64,000 nucleotides of DNA from JANQIO01 sp043585095. Lineage in GTDB: Bacteria > Pseudomonadota > Gammaproteobacteria > Pseudomonadales > Halieaceae. The DNA is taken from contig CP121321.1 of the NCBI GenBank assembly GCA_043585095.1, positions 2,542,001 through 2,606,000 on the forward strand, read 5' to 3'. The position numbers and the translations under genes were made by a program. Under the pieces are notes generated by a model that had not been told where the DNA came from, did no database searches, and saw only the letters and a list, made by a program, of their open reading frames with translations. Position 1 is the first letter of the stretch. Every line of letters begins with the position of its first letter. This document shows positions 1 through 9,356 of this stretch, in pieces.

Positions 1-666
1 GGACACAACCAATGTCAGCAATTCAGGATGTTTCTCGGATATCTCGGATAGAATCTGGATAAAGTTAAAAGCCCAGTTTCGCCAGGGAAATTGCTTCGTG
101 TTTGTGAGGCCTTCAAACCAGGTTTGAAACTCGTCTAGTATCAGTATGAAGGGCTTTTTTTCAGCCATTTCGAGTACGAGGTCAAAGCCAGGCACCTCCG
201 TCTTGGAGTCTCCCTGTCCCTCCCACTTGCCTCTTGCATAGGTGCCTTCTGGATGGTTATCGAATAGCAAATCCCAAAGATACTTGTAATTCTGCAGGTG
301 CAGGCTTTCCGTAATGACATGCATCCCTGACTGCAATGTCATACCACTAATGGAGGAATTACCCAAACGAGCGGCCCAGTTTTCTAACCAAGTCTTGGTC
401 GCGGCTTCATCAGTATGCATGTGAGAAAGTGCAGCCATCAAATGAGACTTACCCTGACCTCTAGCCCCAATGATTACCACGGGCTCAGCACGCCCAGCCT
501 GAACGGCCTCTATCGTTTTCAGCATATCGATTGATGGATAAGTGATTTTCAGAAAATCACTTGCGGTCTTATCGAGCGCACCGGTCCCCTTTCGATTGTG
601 GAGCTCGATCATTGTTCCTTTTAGGCGTCTGCCTGCGAACTCTTCGCGCAACTTAAGTCCAAGCAT
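1..666 (-). CDS. Large AAA+ ATPase, DUF499/BrxC/PglY-like, N-terminal part only
   Basis: The gene is cut by the left window edge, so only its first 222 residues are visible. A P-loop GARGQGKSH lies near residues 67-75 and a Walker B strand ILILDEF near 174-180, followed by QTWFEGL, so this is a P-loop ATPase. The order of elements resembles the large DUF499-type ATPases of bacterial defence islands (relatives of PglY/BrxC). The family name rests on recollection of motif style, not on an alignment. The ATG lies 3 bp after the stop of the upstream small HTH gene, which suggests one transcript and translational coupling. The partner methylase or nuclease genes expected for such a system would lie left of the window. 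Confidence 0.6.
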   Translation of the reverse strand, partial: MLGLKLREEFAGRRLKGTMIELHNRKGTGALDKTASDFLKITYPSIDMLKTIEAVQAGRAEPVVIIGARGQGKSHLMAALSHMHTDEAATKTWLENWAARLGNSSISGMTLQSGMHVITESLHLQNYKYLWDLLFDNHPEGTYARGKWEGQGDSKTEVPGFDLVLEMAEKKPFILILDEFQTWFEGLTNTKQFPWRNWAFNFIQILSEISEKHPELLTLVVS

Positions 667-669
667 GTT

Positions 670-864
670 CTAGCTTCCTTGCCCTACGCCATTTTGGTTG
701 TGCCGTTGATTCATCTCGCCCTTCAAATCACCAAACTTGAAACACCAGGATACCCCCACCATTAATGCGTGCATATCTGCAGCTGCGGACGTTCGGTAGG
801 CCTTTCGTATTTTGACCTTCGAATAGCTGGACATCTCGCCAATGGTCAATATTTGATAACCCAT
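670..864 (-). CDS. Small excisionase-type helix-turn-helix protein
   Basis: This 64-residue protein has the layout of HTH_17/excisionase DNA-binding proteins: a TIGEM start to the helical part, SKVKIRKAYR as recognition region, then VGVSWCFKFGDLK in place of the usual VGGxWRFxxxDL wing. Several usual positions are altered, so it may be divergent or decaying. A GAGGG Shine-Dalgarno lies 8 nt before the ATG. It sits directly upstream of the AAA+ ATPase gene with a 3-bp gap. Such proteins often regulate the operon they head; that role is inferred here. Confidence 0.6.
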   Translation of the reverse strand: MGYQILTIGEMSSYSKVKIRKAYRTSAAADMHALMVGVSWCFKFGDLKGEMNQRHNQNGVGQGS

Positions 865-1064
865 GGATTGACCCTCAAATAGGTAACATTATTGCAGATT
901 TAAGTGAAAGCCTACCTTATTGCAGAAGGCCGCACTTTGGAGCTGGGATGTCCTCCTGATAAAGCAAATTGCCACAGTAATCCCGGTGGCGCACCTGTGT
1001 CGTGCGACGCCTCCCACAGCTTAGGTTCGTGCAACCTGTCAATTTCAGCTCACGCTTCATCTAT

Positions 1065-2402
1065 TTACTTGGAAAAGCTCGCTCGATACGACTGAGGATA
1101 GAGGTTTACATGGCCGTCTATTGCGCCAGGTAACCAAAATATCCTGGCCTTTATACTGAAGTTATACACGCGGTAGAGAGCAAATTGCTGTGAATTCTTT
1201 CTAGAGAACGCCAGCTCGTTTTCGCTCAGAAAAAACGACTGATACTTACCACTACTCGTAGTTTTTACTTCAATAAATCGCTCTTCTGAAAGTTGCGCGC
1301 TAAATGAGCGTATGTCGTAGCCAAGGCCGTCACCCTGCTCTTTGCTTCGCCACTCCACTTCTTTCGCAAGATCTGCCCGGCCCGCTTCCCTTAGCCGGAA
1401 CTTCTCAAACTCCAGAACGAACGCTTCACCATTCTCCCCAATGCTGCGGTTCCTGGATTCTCGTTCAGCGAAATTGATTTTCCGCGCCAGAAAATTCCTC
1501 TCGGGCGCGCTGATGCCTGCCAACCGCTCTGGCCTATCGGGGTCGAGCACCTTAGTCCAATCGATACCTTCCAGCGGCCTGGGCTGACATTTGTCAGCAC
1601 TATCAAGAATGGTATTCAGGTCAGATTCATGCCCGGCTAAATGCGCGATAACAACACGCCTCAGCTGTGACTGATAATTGAATGCGGGCTTGTATCCATC
1701 GATATAGCGTTGCCCCATTTCAGTCAGCACAGCTGAAATGTTCTGGTGTTTGTATTCAATTGAACCTTCGCTACGGTTGTTGAGCTTCTGCTGCAGTAGC
1801 CTCCTGTGCTCTGCCTTGCTATACGGAATGCCGCTCAACTCTAGCAACAGCATCTCAAAGTAGTCCTGGACGATGGCCTCGCATTCAAGCCAGTCCCACC
1901 CGTCGACGCTTCTTAGAATATGAAGTTGGTCATCGGAGGATAGGTTCTCGTACAGACTAGTCCTGAGTAGTTCTTGAGATGTACTGAAGTTCAACAGCTC
2001 GAAGAGCTCATCATCTATATAAGCGTAGGCTATATTGTCATCTATGGCGCCCGGCCCACTAGCTGTGGTTAGCTCCGCATATGCGTCGGTTCGACCTGGT
2101 TTGACCTGGTGATGCCAGAAGCCGCTGGATCTTAAGTGGAAGAATGGAAGGTGAGGGTTATTCTTATCGTTCTCTCCAGCTAAATCATTGAAATAATTGG
2201 TGAAAGTATCTCGAAGCTGCTGATCAAATAAAAAACGATTCTCTGCAATCTGCCCATTTTCTATTAGCTCTATCACAGCGAGCAGTAGCGCAACTTTATG
2301 CGGACTCTTGCCGCCGCTGACGTCACCCCCATCGCTACCGCCACCTCGGCGGATGTTCATGCGCAAGCTTGAAAATAGTTGCTCGTAATGCAGCAGACTC
2401 AC
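1065..2402 (-). CDS. Predicted DNA-sensing nuclease: SPBD/ScoMcrA-like N-terminus plus C-terminal DUF3883
   Basis: The N-terminal 130 residues carry SPHKVALLLAVIELIENG and a later FFHLRSSGFWHH, the pattern of the N-terminal domain of HNH and modification-dependent restriction enzymes that can read phosphorothioate or modified DNA. The C-terminal part matches DUF3883, a PD-(D/E)xK-like fold: GYDIRSF supplies the Asp and FIEVKTT the E-x-K pair. I place the start at a GTG at 2402. It overlaps the stop of the HIT gene as GTGA, with GGAG 6 nt before it; a TTG at 2414 is the alternative. The coupling implies co-production with the HIT protein. Target specificity and actual cleavage are unknown. Confidence 0.65.
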   Translation of the reverse strand: MSLLHYEQLFSSLRMNIRRGGGSDGGDVSGGKSPHKVALLLAVIELIENGQIAENRFLFDQQLRDTFTNYFNDLAGENDKNNPHLPFFHLRSSGFWHHQVKPGRTDAYAELTTASGPGAIDDNIAYAYIDDELFELLNFSTSQELLRTSLYENLSSDDQLHILRSVDGWDWLECEAIVQDYFEMLLLELSGIPYSKAEHRRLLQQKLNNRSEGSIEYKHQNISAVLTEMGQRYIDGYKPAFNYQSQLRRVVIAHLAGHESDLNTILDSADKCQPRPLEGIDWTKVLDPDRPERLAGISAPERNFLARKINFAERESRNRSIGENGEAFVLEFEKFRLREAGRADLAKEVEWRSKEQGDGLGYDIRSFSAQLSEERFIEVKTTSSGKYQSFFLSENELAFSRKNSQQFALYRVYNFSIKARIFWLPGAIDGHVNLYPQSYRASFSK

Positions 2403-2803
2403 GTCTGACTCCAATAGTCTGCTTTGTCTGGTATCACCCAGCGAACACCACCACGAGGGTCACCAGACTGGTCCTCGTAGCGCGGAATCAAATGCACGTG
2501 GAGATGTGGCACGGTCTGACCGGCCGCAGGCCCGTCATTGATGCCTATGTTGTAGCCAGCGGGATAGTGCTTTTCGTCCACCAAACCCTTAGCCTCATCG
2601 ATCAGGTGCAAAATACCCGCCTTCTCGGCGTCAGATGCCTCGAAGAATGACCCGATATGGCGCTTGGATATGACAAGGCTGTGACCTAGGCTGACCGGAA
2701 AGCCATCAGCGATCAAGTAAGCATGATCATTATGCGCAATTATTCGTCCTGCTGGGTCTCGCTCCAGCAGCTCGCAGAATGAACAGGAATTGGTACCGCT
2801 CAC
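2399..2803 (-). CDS. HIT-family nucleotide hydrolase/transferase
   Basis: This 134-residue protein has a CSFC pair near the N-terminus and the diagnostic histidine triad HLHVHLIPR near residue 100. HIT proteins hydrolyse or transfer nucleoside monophosphates from dinucleotides or AMP-conjugates. The protein has the size of the Hint/Fhit-like branch. Its last codons overlap the GTG start of the DUF3883 nuclease gene by 4 bp, so the two are probably translated together. That points to a role in the defence block rather than housekeeping, but this is inference from context. Confidence 0.85.
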   Translation of the reverse strand: MSGTNSCSFCELLERDPAGRIIAHNDHAYLIADGFPVSLGHSLVISKRHIGSFFEASDAEKAGILHLIDEAKGLVDEKHYPAGYNIGINDGPAAGQTVPHLHVHLIPRYEDQSGDPRGGVRWVIPDKADYWSQT

Positions 2804-2998
2804 TACCTCACTACCCCTCAGCCAGCCTTTGATTAAATTTTGAGCAGGCCCACGTTACATCAAATCTGCTCAACATGAGATTTTGGTTGATACTATGGCA
2901 TAGAAACCGTTGATCCTAACTAAACGAAAGTATTAGTGTGTAACCGAATAGTTGCCGCTACAGTAGACGCTGGTGGCTTAGCTATTGTTTGAGCGAAT

Positions 2999-4057
2999 AT
3001 GACGATTTACCGCATCACTGGCGATCAACTATCGCCGGTATCAAGAACGACTTTTCAAGCGCAAAACTTGCTAGAGCGGCAAGACTTACAGCGCCTGCTG
3101 AAAGGCCAAATCTCGGTAATCTCACCGGACACTCTGGTCGTGTCTGAAGAATTCGGGGACTGGGAGGATAGTCGGCGCAGGATAGATCTACTTGGCATCG
3201 ATAAAGGCGCAAATCTAGTAGTCATCGAACTTAAACGGACTGAAGATGGCGGCCACATGGAGCTTCAAGCTATCCGCTATGCCGCAATGATTTCAACACT
3301 CACTTTCGAGCGACTTACCACAATCTATGCGCGCTTCATGAGAGACAACGAGATAGGGGGCGACGCCGCTGAGCGCCTTCTCGAGTTCCTGGACTGGTCT
3401 GAGCCGGACGAGGAGCAGTTTGGTCAGGAGGTGAAAATTGTTCTAACCTCCGCTGAGTTCTCCAAGGAGCTTACAACTTCCGTGATGTGGCTGAACGATT
3501 TCGGCGTAGATATTCGATGCGTCAAACTTCAACCGTACGCCAACGGTGACCAGACTTTGCTAGACGTACAGACGGTAATTCCGATACCCGAAGTAGCGGA
3601 TTATCAAGTCCGCATACGAGAGAAGAAGCAGCGCGAGAGAGAATCACGCTCTAGTTCACGCGACTTTACACGATTTGACCTCACGATCGGTGACGAAAAA
3701 AATGCAAACCTGAGCAAGCGCTGGCTTATCTTCCACGTCATAAAAGCAGTTCTCGACTACGGAGCATCACCTCAAAACATCAAGGACATTATTAGTTGGA
3801 GAGCAAACCAACTCTTCAAGCAATTTGAGGGTGAGTTGAACGAAGAGCAGCTAATTGTGGAAATCATGAAGGACGACCCAGGCGGGAGCGTTCCCAGACA
3901 TAAAAGGTACTTCGCGCGAGAAGGAGAGTTCTTCTGCTACGACGGACAAACGTACGCTTTGACTAATCAATGGGGTATACGCACCGCGGAGGCCGTTGAT
4001 GCACTGATTGAGGCTTACCCGCAGCTTGAGATTTCCTACGGAGAACATGGTTATTAA
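2999..4057 (+). CDS. PD-(D/E)xK-type nuclease-like protein
   Basis: In this 352-residue protein a nuclease-like core is visible: RRIDLLGID gives Asp63 and VVIELKR gives Glu77-x-Lys79, followed by a helix with GGHMELQAIRYAAM. This spacing is typical of RecB/NucS/Mrr-type PD-(D/E)xK domains. The C-terminal third has no motif I can name. The gene is divergent from the HIT gene across a 195-bp gap that must hold promoters for both. It lies in the AT-richer block, which supports an accessory, possibly restriction-related role. Catalysis is not proven by the motif alone. Confidence 0.6.
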   Translation: MTIYRITGDQLSPVSRTTFQAQNLLERQDLQRLLKGQISVISPDTLVVSEEFGDWEDSRRRIDLLGIDKGANLVVIELKRTEDGGHMELQAIRYAAMISTLTFERLTTIYARFMRDNEIGGDAAERLLEFLDWSEPDEEQFGQEVKIVLTSAEFSKELTTSVMWLNDFGVDIRCVKLQPYANGDQTLLDVQTVIPIPEVADYQVRIREKKQRERESRSSSRDFTRFDLTIGDEKNANLSKRWLIFHVIKAVLDYGASPQNIKDIISWRANQLFKQFEGELNEEQLIVEIMKDDPGGSVPRHKRYFAREGEFFCYDGQTYALTNQWGIRTAEAVDALIEAYPQLEISYGEHGY

Positions 4058-4093
4058 AGCCTGCAGAAGCTGCCCGTACTAGGAAAACATAAG

Positions 4094-4618
4094 ATGGGTA
4101 TAGCAATCGCACTGGCCATACTACTTATTGCGGCCTTAGCAGCTGCGGTCCTTGCGAAAATCCAATCACGTAGGGAGGCCGAGCAATTTGCATACACCAG
4201 TCGCCGGGGGCTGCTCAGCGCGGCCGAACGTTCCTTCTACGGCGTTCTGGTTGCAGCAGTGCCGGAACAGCTCGTATTTACCAAAGTTCGGGTAGCTGAC
4301 GTCATACAGCCTGCTAAAGGCTTAACGCGCTCCAATTGGCAGAAAGCGTTCAACAGAATTTCCGCCAAGCACTTTGACTTCGTTCTTTGCGACCCCGACA
4401 ACCTGCACGTTGTAGCCGTTATCGAACTCGACGACCGGTCGCACCATCAGAAAACGTCTAAACAACGCGATGCACTCATCGATGCCGCATGCACAAGCGC
4501 CAAGATACCGCTCATTCGCGTTAAAGCCGCAAAGGCTTACAACATCAACGACATAAGAAAGCAAATTTTCGAAATCAATTTGGAATCTCAGAATAGGGAG
4601 CCAGCCCGCAGGCCGTAG
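4094..4618 (+). CDS. Membrane-anchored DUF2726 protein
   Basis: This 174-residue protein starts with one hydrophobic segment (about residues 2-22). A soluble domain follows with LLSAAERSFYGVL, FDFVLCD and VIELDDRSH, the layout of DUF2726, a PD-(D/E)xK-like family often found as an uncharacterised companion of topoisomerase-type zinc fingers. The domain faces the cytoplasm if the N-terminal segment is a plain anchor. It follows the nuclease-like gene by 36 bp on the same strand, so co-transcription is likely. The function is unknown. Confidence 0.65.
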   Translation: MGIAIALAILLIAALAAAVLAKIQSRREAEQFAYTSRRGLLSAAERSFYGVLVAAVPEQLVFTKVRVADVIQPAKGLTRSNWQKAFNRISAKHFDFVLCDPDNLHVVAVIELDDRSHHQKTSKQRDALIDAACTSAKIPLIRVKAAKAYNINDIRKQIFEINLESQNREPARRP

Positions 4619-4725
4619 GCCCCATCCGCCTCTCTTAGCTAAGTGCTGATTGAGACAAGGGTCATTTACGCTGCAGCTGCTAACTGCCCGAACGGCATCG
4701 AGTCGCTGCAGATTTCTGGTATGCG

Positions 4726-5304
4726 CTATTCGTAAAACGTCACCCGTCCAAGACACAGGTCCGCCTCAAACGCCCGCCCTATAGCCACAATGCCAATTCG
4801 TCGGATGCTACTCACGTCGAGCGGTGCTTCATAGCGGTGGGCTTCAAACTCACTGAAGGGCAACTTGATAGTTTGCCACTCGGGCGTGGCTTCGAAGGTG
4901 GCGCGGTAGGATTGCCAGGGGCGGCGCATACCGTCGGTGCGTAGGTGCAGGTTATAGGATTCGTTGTTGCCGTAGACGTCCAGCGCAATGCCGGTGTAAT
5001 CGGGTAGTTGCGTTGGCAGCGCGTCGCCGAGGTCGATGGCAATCTGCACGAAGCCGCCGTTGTTTTCCAGGCTCACGTCGCCTTGCATACGCAGGCAGCT
5101 GCGACCTACGATTTCTTCAGGGGTTAGTTCGCCGGTGGAGACGCCGCCCATTACGCGGTCACTGAACAGCCGCCAGCGCTCGCCGTTGTTGGCCAGTGCG
5201 GCGTCGGTGCTGTCTGGCTGTATTGCAAAGAACTCTAGCTCAGCCATGGTTTTCGCTCCCGCTAGTAGCATTCCGATTATCAACCAAATGCCTAACCTCG
5301 CCAT
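4726..5304 (-). CDS. CIA30-family protein with N-terminal signal segment
   Basis: This 192-residue protein opens with a hydrophobic export-type segment (MARLGIWLIIGMLLAG). It then matches the CIA30/NDUFAF1-like carbohydrate-binding-type fold: FSDRVMGGVSTGEL, a central GIALDVYGN and a final IGIVAIGRA. Bacterial CIA30 proteins are mostly uncharacterised; the eukaryotic namesake assists complex I assembly. The gene has an AGGAG 11 nt before the ATG. It marks the return to core-like composition right of the accessory block. Confidence 0.75.
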   Translation of the reverse strand: MARLGIWLIIGMLLAGAKTMAELEFFAIQPDSTDAALANNGERWRLFSDRVMGGVSTGELTPEEIVGRSCLRMQGDVSLENNGGFVQIAIDLGDALPTQLPDYTGIALDVYGNNESYNLHLRTDGMRRPWQSYRATFEATPEWQTIKLPFSEFEAHRYEAPLDVSSIRRIGIVAIGRAFEADLCLGRVTFYE

Positions 5305-5397
5305 TACCGTATTTGCTCCTACTATGGGTAACCACTATACCGCTTTGCCGCATTATGCCGGCTGGCATGCAGCGCGCAGGCCACTGCGCGCGTCCTG

Positions 5398-7611
5398 TCA
5401 CGGCTCCATCAGCAAGGTAATACCAGACAGTTTGCCAGAGCGCTTCACTTCCGGCTTGCAGAGATACATGCGCCGCGTGTCAATCTGGTGCTGGGCGGCA
5501 AGATAGTTAACCAGGTTCTCCTGTCGGGCCGATGCCAGCTCTAGCAAACTGGTGCTTTCTGCCTCGCTCATGCGCTCTGGATCGGCTGAAGCCCCTTCCT
5601 CAGTTTGCTCGCGCAGCGCTGAAAAATCTGCCGCCCCCGCGGTGCCACAGACGCTGAGCTGAAGTTTTGTCTTGTCCTTCATAAACCCGGCAAGCTTGTC
5701 GGCATAGTTGATCTGCTGTTTATCCAGCTCGGCAACGCCGGCCGGAAAAGTCATGCTGTCCAGAGTAATGATCTGGGCGGCCTTGAGTCCCATCTCGAGC
5801 CCAGTCCAGATGGCGCCATAGGGCTGCAGGGCGTATTTGAGCACGGCGATCGAGCCTGCGCTTAACGCTTTGCCTAAGGCTCTGCCGATGATCTTTTCGG
5901 TGCCAATTTCGGGGTCCGAGAGGTCGCCCTTAATTGGCACGTCCAGTTCGATAGTGCCCTTGCTGTCGCGCAGCATGTCCAGCGCGGGCCCAAGCGGCAC
6001 GGGGGGCGGCGCGACCGGCTCAATGCGCCCCACCTTGTTGACCTTAAGCTTTCTCAGCGTGACCTGATTGCTGGCATCGAGAATGTTATCCGTAAGGCTG
6101 GCGATAAATTCATGGTCGAACTGCCCGGAAGTGATCGCATAGCCCAGCATCTCCTCAAAGTAGGGCGACAGTACCGGCAGCGATGCGCCCTCGATATCGC
6201 CCTGTAGCTGCAAGCGCAGCGGCGCTGCCAGTGGCGCCAGCTCGCCCTCGACATCCACCGTGCCGTACTGGCCGACATTACCGGTCAGGCGCAGTTCCCC
6301 CGCCTGCTCCGGAGAGCGGCTCTCCAGCTTCGAGAAGTCAAAACGCTTTACGGTCATGTCCAGTGCTACCGGTGGCTGATACCGCTGGTCGGAAAAGCTC
6401 AGCACACTGTCCTCCAGGTGCATAGGTCCTATCGAATAGTTGAACCCGCCAGCCTGACTGTCATTAGTGTCGGGGTCAGCGCCGGTATCAGCATCCGCGG
6501 CAACAGAGACGCTGCGATCCAGGGCGTTAAGTGACGCGCTGAGCATCCCCAGTACCTGCACTTCTCCGGCCTCGGTAATGCGAAGCATTGAACGGGCCTT
6601 GCTACCTGTCACGCGGTCCAGCGTAAGCGTCGAATCGTGGAAGTGAAGGCCGTCGATAATCAGAGATCCGGCTGCCAGCAGGTGCTCATCGCGCTCCGAA
6701 TGGTCCAGGGCGACGGCGTCCTCAATGGACAGCTGTGCTATGTCGACGCTGGCATCGGGATGCAGCGCAAGCGTCTGCAGCGCAATCGAGCCGACCTCCA
6801 GAATATCCATTTCCAGCGCGGGATCACGCAATGCCAATTGCGCCAACGTCCCGTTGCCCGTCAGTGACAGTGAGGCGTCTTCACCTAGCGTCATTTTCAG
6901 CGTCAGCGTTAGATCGACAAGACCGCGGGTTTCCAGGTGACGCTGACCCTGTGGCAGCAAGGGTTGCAGATCAGACAGCTGCAGCGCCTCCACGTTGATG
7001 TCCGCTCTAACGGATTGGGCACCGGCCTCGGGCAAAACAGTGCCCTGCCACGCTACGCGGGTATCGCCCCAGCGGGCGATGAGCTCGGTGCTGGCAGGCG
7101 TGTCGCTGTTGCTAACAAAATCTTCCACTGCCAGCCGCTCTACCTGAAGATGACCCGTAAACGGGCCCTTTATCAGCGTGAGCTTGCTGTCCTCCAGCAG
7201 TAACTCTGACAGCGTGAAGTGTGGCAGCACCAGGCCGTCTGCAGACTCAGATGTCTCGGCTTGATCGGGCGAGAACAGCAGGATCGCCGTCCAATGCCCG
7301 TCCTCATTCTGTTGCACCAGCAGGTTCAATCTGGAGGCATGGAGCGTCTCCAGAACGAGCTCACCTTGTAGCAGCGACAGCATCGCCAAATCAGCTTCGA
7401 TGCGGCCCAGAGAGAGGTCTGAATCCTTCACCCCATCCACGGCCACGCCCTCCAGCAGAACACGCCCCGTGAATGGGTTGAGCGAGAGGCGATCCACTTT
7501 TGTATGGGCAACGCGCTTGCTCAACTGATGTTCCAGCAAGACCTCGAGGCCGTGGGGGGTCGCCAGAACCAGTCCGACGATAATGACAATAAAGATTAGT
7601 GTTTTGCGCAT
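5398..7611 (-). CDS. DUF748 (AsmA-like) inner-membrane/periplasmic protein
   Basis: I start this 737-residue protein at the ATG at 7611 because a clear signal-anchor (TLIFIVIIVGLVLATP) follows at once; upstream in-frame codons would overlap the flavoprotein gene. The rest is a long beta-rich, periplasmic AsmA/DUF748-like chain. It includes the repeated pattern of small domains ending in FDFSKLESRSPEQAGELRLTG and a C-terminal KLQLSVCGTAG segment usual for DUF748. Relatives are linked to outer-membrane lipid transport or envelope stability, but the function of this subgroup is not established. Confidence 0.75.
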   Translation of the reverse strand: MRKTLIFIVIIVGLVLATPHGLEVLLEHQLSKRVAHTKVDRLSLNPFTGRVLLEGVAVDGVKDSDLSLGRIEADLAMLSLLQGELVLETLHASRLNLLVQQNEDGHWTAILLFSPDQAETSESADGLVLPHFTLSELLLEDSKLTLIKGPFTGHLQVERLAVEDFVSNSDTPASTELIARWGDTRVAWQGTVLPEAGAQSVRADINVEALQLSDLQPLLPQGQRHLETRGLVDLTLTLKMTLGEDASLSLTGNGTLAQLALRDPALEMDILEVGSIALQTLALHPDASVDIAQLSIEDAVALDHSERDEHLLAAGSLIIDGLHFHDSTLTLDRVTGSKARSMLRITEAGEVQVLGMLSASLNALDRSVSVAADADTGADPDTNDSQAGGFNYSIGPMHLEDSVLSFSDQRYQPPVALDMTVKRFDFSKLESRSPEQAGELRLTGNVGQYGTVDVEGELAPLAAPLRLQLQGDIEGASLPVLSPYFEEMLGYAITSGQFDHEFIASLTDNILDASNQVTLRKLKVNKVGRIEPVAPPPVPLGPALDMLRDSKGTIELDVPIKGDLSDPEIGTEKIIGRALGKALSAGSIAVLKYALQPYGAIWTGLEMGLKAAQIITLDSMTFPAGVAELDKQQINYADKLAGFMKDKTKLQLSVCGTAGAADFSALREQTEEGASADPERMSEAESTSLLELASARQENLVNYLAAQHQIDTRRMYLCKPEVKRSGKLSGITLLMEP

Positions 7612-7819
7612 ACCTTCCGTGAGTATTCCTGATTCAAGTGGCCAGTCACCCTGACCACGGGCTGCTTCAGCCGGAATTGTCTCATGCTGTACAAGAGTGT
7701 ACGCGGGTAGACGGACAGGAGACCGTCCATGAACCTTTGATGGGAGCAGGAATCGACTGAACAGCATTCGGGAAGGCCTGAGTTTTCTGCCCAGTTTCCG
7801 TCCCTTGCAGGCGCGACCT

Positions 7820-9325
7820 TTAATGCATCTCCGATTCCCGCGCCACGCGCTGCCCGGCCAGCCGCCCAAAGAACGTCGCATCCCCTACCGACATACCGCT
7901 GGCATAACCTTTGGAGGTGCGGGGCAAACCGGCGGTGGTACGACCGGCGGCGAATAGGCCGGGCACGGGCTCGCCCTGTGGTGTGAGCACTTCGCCGTCC
8001 ACGCTGGTTTCCAGGCCGCCTAGCGTGAACATCAAATAGCCCGGGTTTTCGCCGAAGTGGTATTTCATGTCAGCGGGGGCATAACTCACCAGTGCAAAGG
8101 GGCCGTTCACGATGGGCTTTAACCAGTCCGACGATTTATGAAACAGCGGGTCTTCACCCTTGGCAGCGTGTTCGTTAAAGAAGGAAACGGTGTGTTGCAG
8201 GGTGCCCTCGGGCAGCGGTGATTCGGCTTCCACTTCGGCAATGCTGTCGCCGGTACCGACAATGCGCGGTGGCTCCAGATAGGGCGACATCTCAAAGTCT
8301 TCGTTTTGCACCAGCAGGTAAATCTCCTGGCCATCCTGCTGCGCGGCATAGTGCGCCAGCCGAGCAAGGTAAGCGTCTTCATTGATAAAACGCTGCCCGT
8401 AGCGGTTAACCAGAATGCCAAAGGTTGAACAGGCCGGTGGGTATAGAGCGAGGCTCAAAAACACTTCGCTCATATTAATCGCATGCCCGCCTGCCGCTGC
8501 ACCCATCTGGATGCCGTCACCCATATCGTGGGGGCTGCCGTAGGGCTCTGCATAATCGGTCACCTGGGGCGCGTGGCGCTCGATCATGTCGCGGTTCATA
8601 ACGAATCCGCCGGCAGTGAGCACCACACCGCGGCGAGCGTATATGGCCTGTTCTTTGCCGTCGATGCGCACCATCACCCCGCGAATGCGCCCGCTGGCAT
8701 CTTGCAACAGCGCGGTGACGCGAGCGTCGGTTTGTACCTGCACGCCCTCGGCTTCGACTTTGGCCATCAGCGCCTGCATAAACATGCGACCGCCTTCATT
8801 GCCTTCCTTGGACGGCACATGGCCGCGCGGCACCGGCGCAATGTGATCCCGAAACGGCCATGCCCGTTCGTTGCCGGTGTACAGCAAGGACTGATCGCCG
8901 AAGGGTTCCACGACGCGCTCATAAATGGCTTCGCGCTTGTAGGGCACGCCTAACGACTCCACCCAATCGAAATGCGCCGCTGCACCCTCGGCGTAGACGC
9001 GTATTTTTTCAGGGTCACCGTGGGGACCGAATGACTCGGTGAGATAGGCAACGAAGTTCTCTGTGCTGTCTTCAAGGCCTAAGTCTTTCTGCAAGGCAGT
9101 GCCGCCGCTGCCGCCCAGATACATCTCGCAGCTGGACATGCCGGTGGCACCCCCGCCGCCGCTGGCCCGCTCCAGCACCATCACCTCGCAGCCGGCCAGG
9201 CGCGCTTCCAGCGCGGCCGACGCGCCGGCGCCGCCGTAACCGCACACGATTGCGTCGGTGGTCGCCATGGGTTCTGGTGCACTTTCAAAGGGTCGACACC
9301 AGCTTCGGGGATGTGAGGTGGACAT
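7820..9325 (-). CDS. FAD-dependent oxidoreductase, 3-ketosteroid dehydrogenase/fumarate reductase family
   Basis: This 501-residue protein has a Rossmann dinucleotide-binding motif CGYGGAGASAALEA (near 28-41), ending in the acidic VLERA strand, and a C-terminal FAD loop GLFAAGRTTAG...GYASGMSVGDATFFGR. Both are typical of KstD and flavocytochrome-c-like flavoproteins, which oxidise or reduce a C=C bond next to a carbonyl. An AAGGAGGT Shine-Dalgarno 7 nt before the ATG fixes the start. It is the third gene of a leftward group with a thioesterase and a SnoaL-like protein, a set common in steroid or hydrophobic-acid catabolism. The substrate is inferred only. Confidence 0.8.
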   Translation of the reverse strand: MSTSHPRSWCRPFESAPEPMATTDAIVCGYGGAGASAALEARLAGCEVMVLERASGGGGATGMSSCEMYLGGSGGTALQKDLGLEDSTENFVAYLTESFGPHGDPEKIRVYAEGAAAHFDWVESLGVPYKREAIYERVVEPFGDQSLLYTGNERAWPFRDHIAPVPRGHVPSKEGNEGGRMFMQALMAKVEAEGVQVQTDARVTALLQDASGRIRGVMVRIDGKEQAIYARRGVVLTAGGFVMNRDMIERHAPQVTDYAEPYGSPHDMGDGIQMGAAAGGHAINMSEVFLSLALYPPACSTFGILVNRYGQRFINEDAYLARLAHYAAQQDGQEIYLLVQNEDFEMSPYLEPPRIVGTGDSIAEVEAESPLPEGTLQHTVSFFNEHAAKGEDPLFHKSSDWLKPIVNGPFALVSYAPADMKYHFGENPGYLMFTLGGLETSVDGEVLTPQGEPVPGLFAAGRTTAGLPRTSKGYASGMSVGDATFFGRLAGQRVARESEMH

Positions 9326-9356
9326 AGGCTTGACCTCCTTTTAATACAGACAGGGT

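Noticed and set aside
904..1095. 63-codon plus-strand frame between the HTH and nuclease genes
   Set aside because: It overlaps the nuclease 3' end on the other strand and shows no family pattern.
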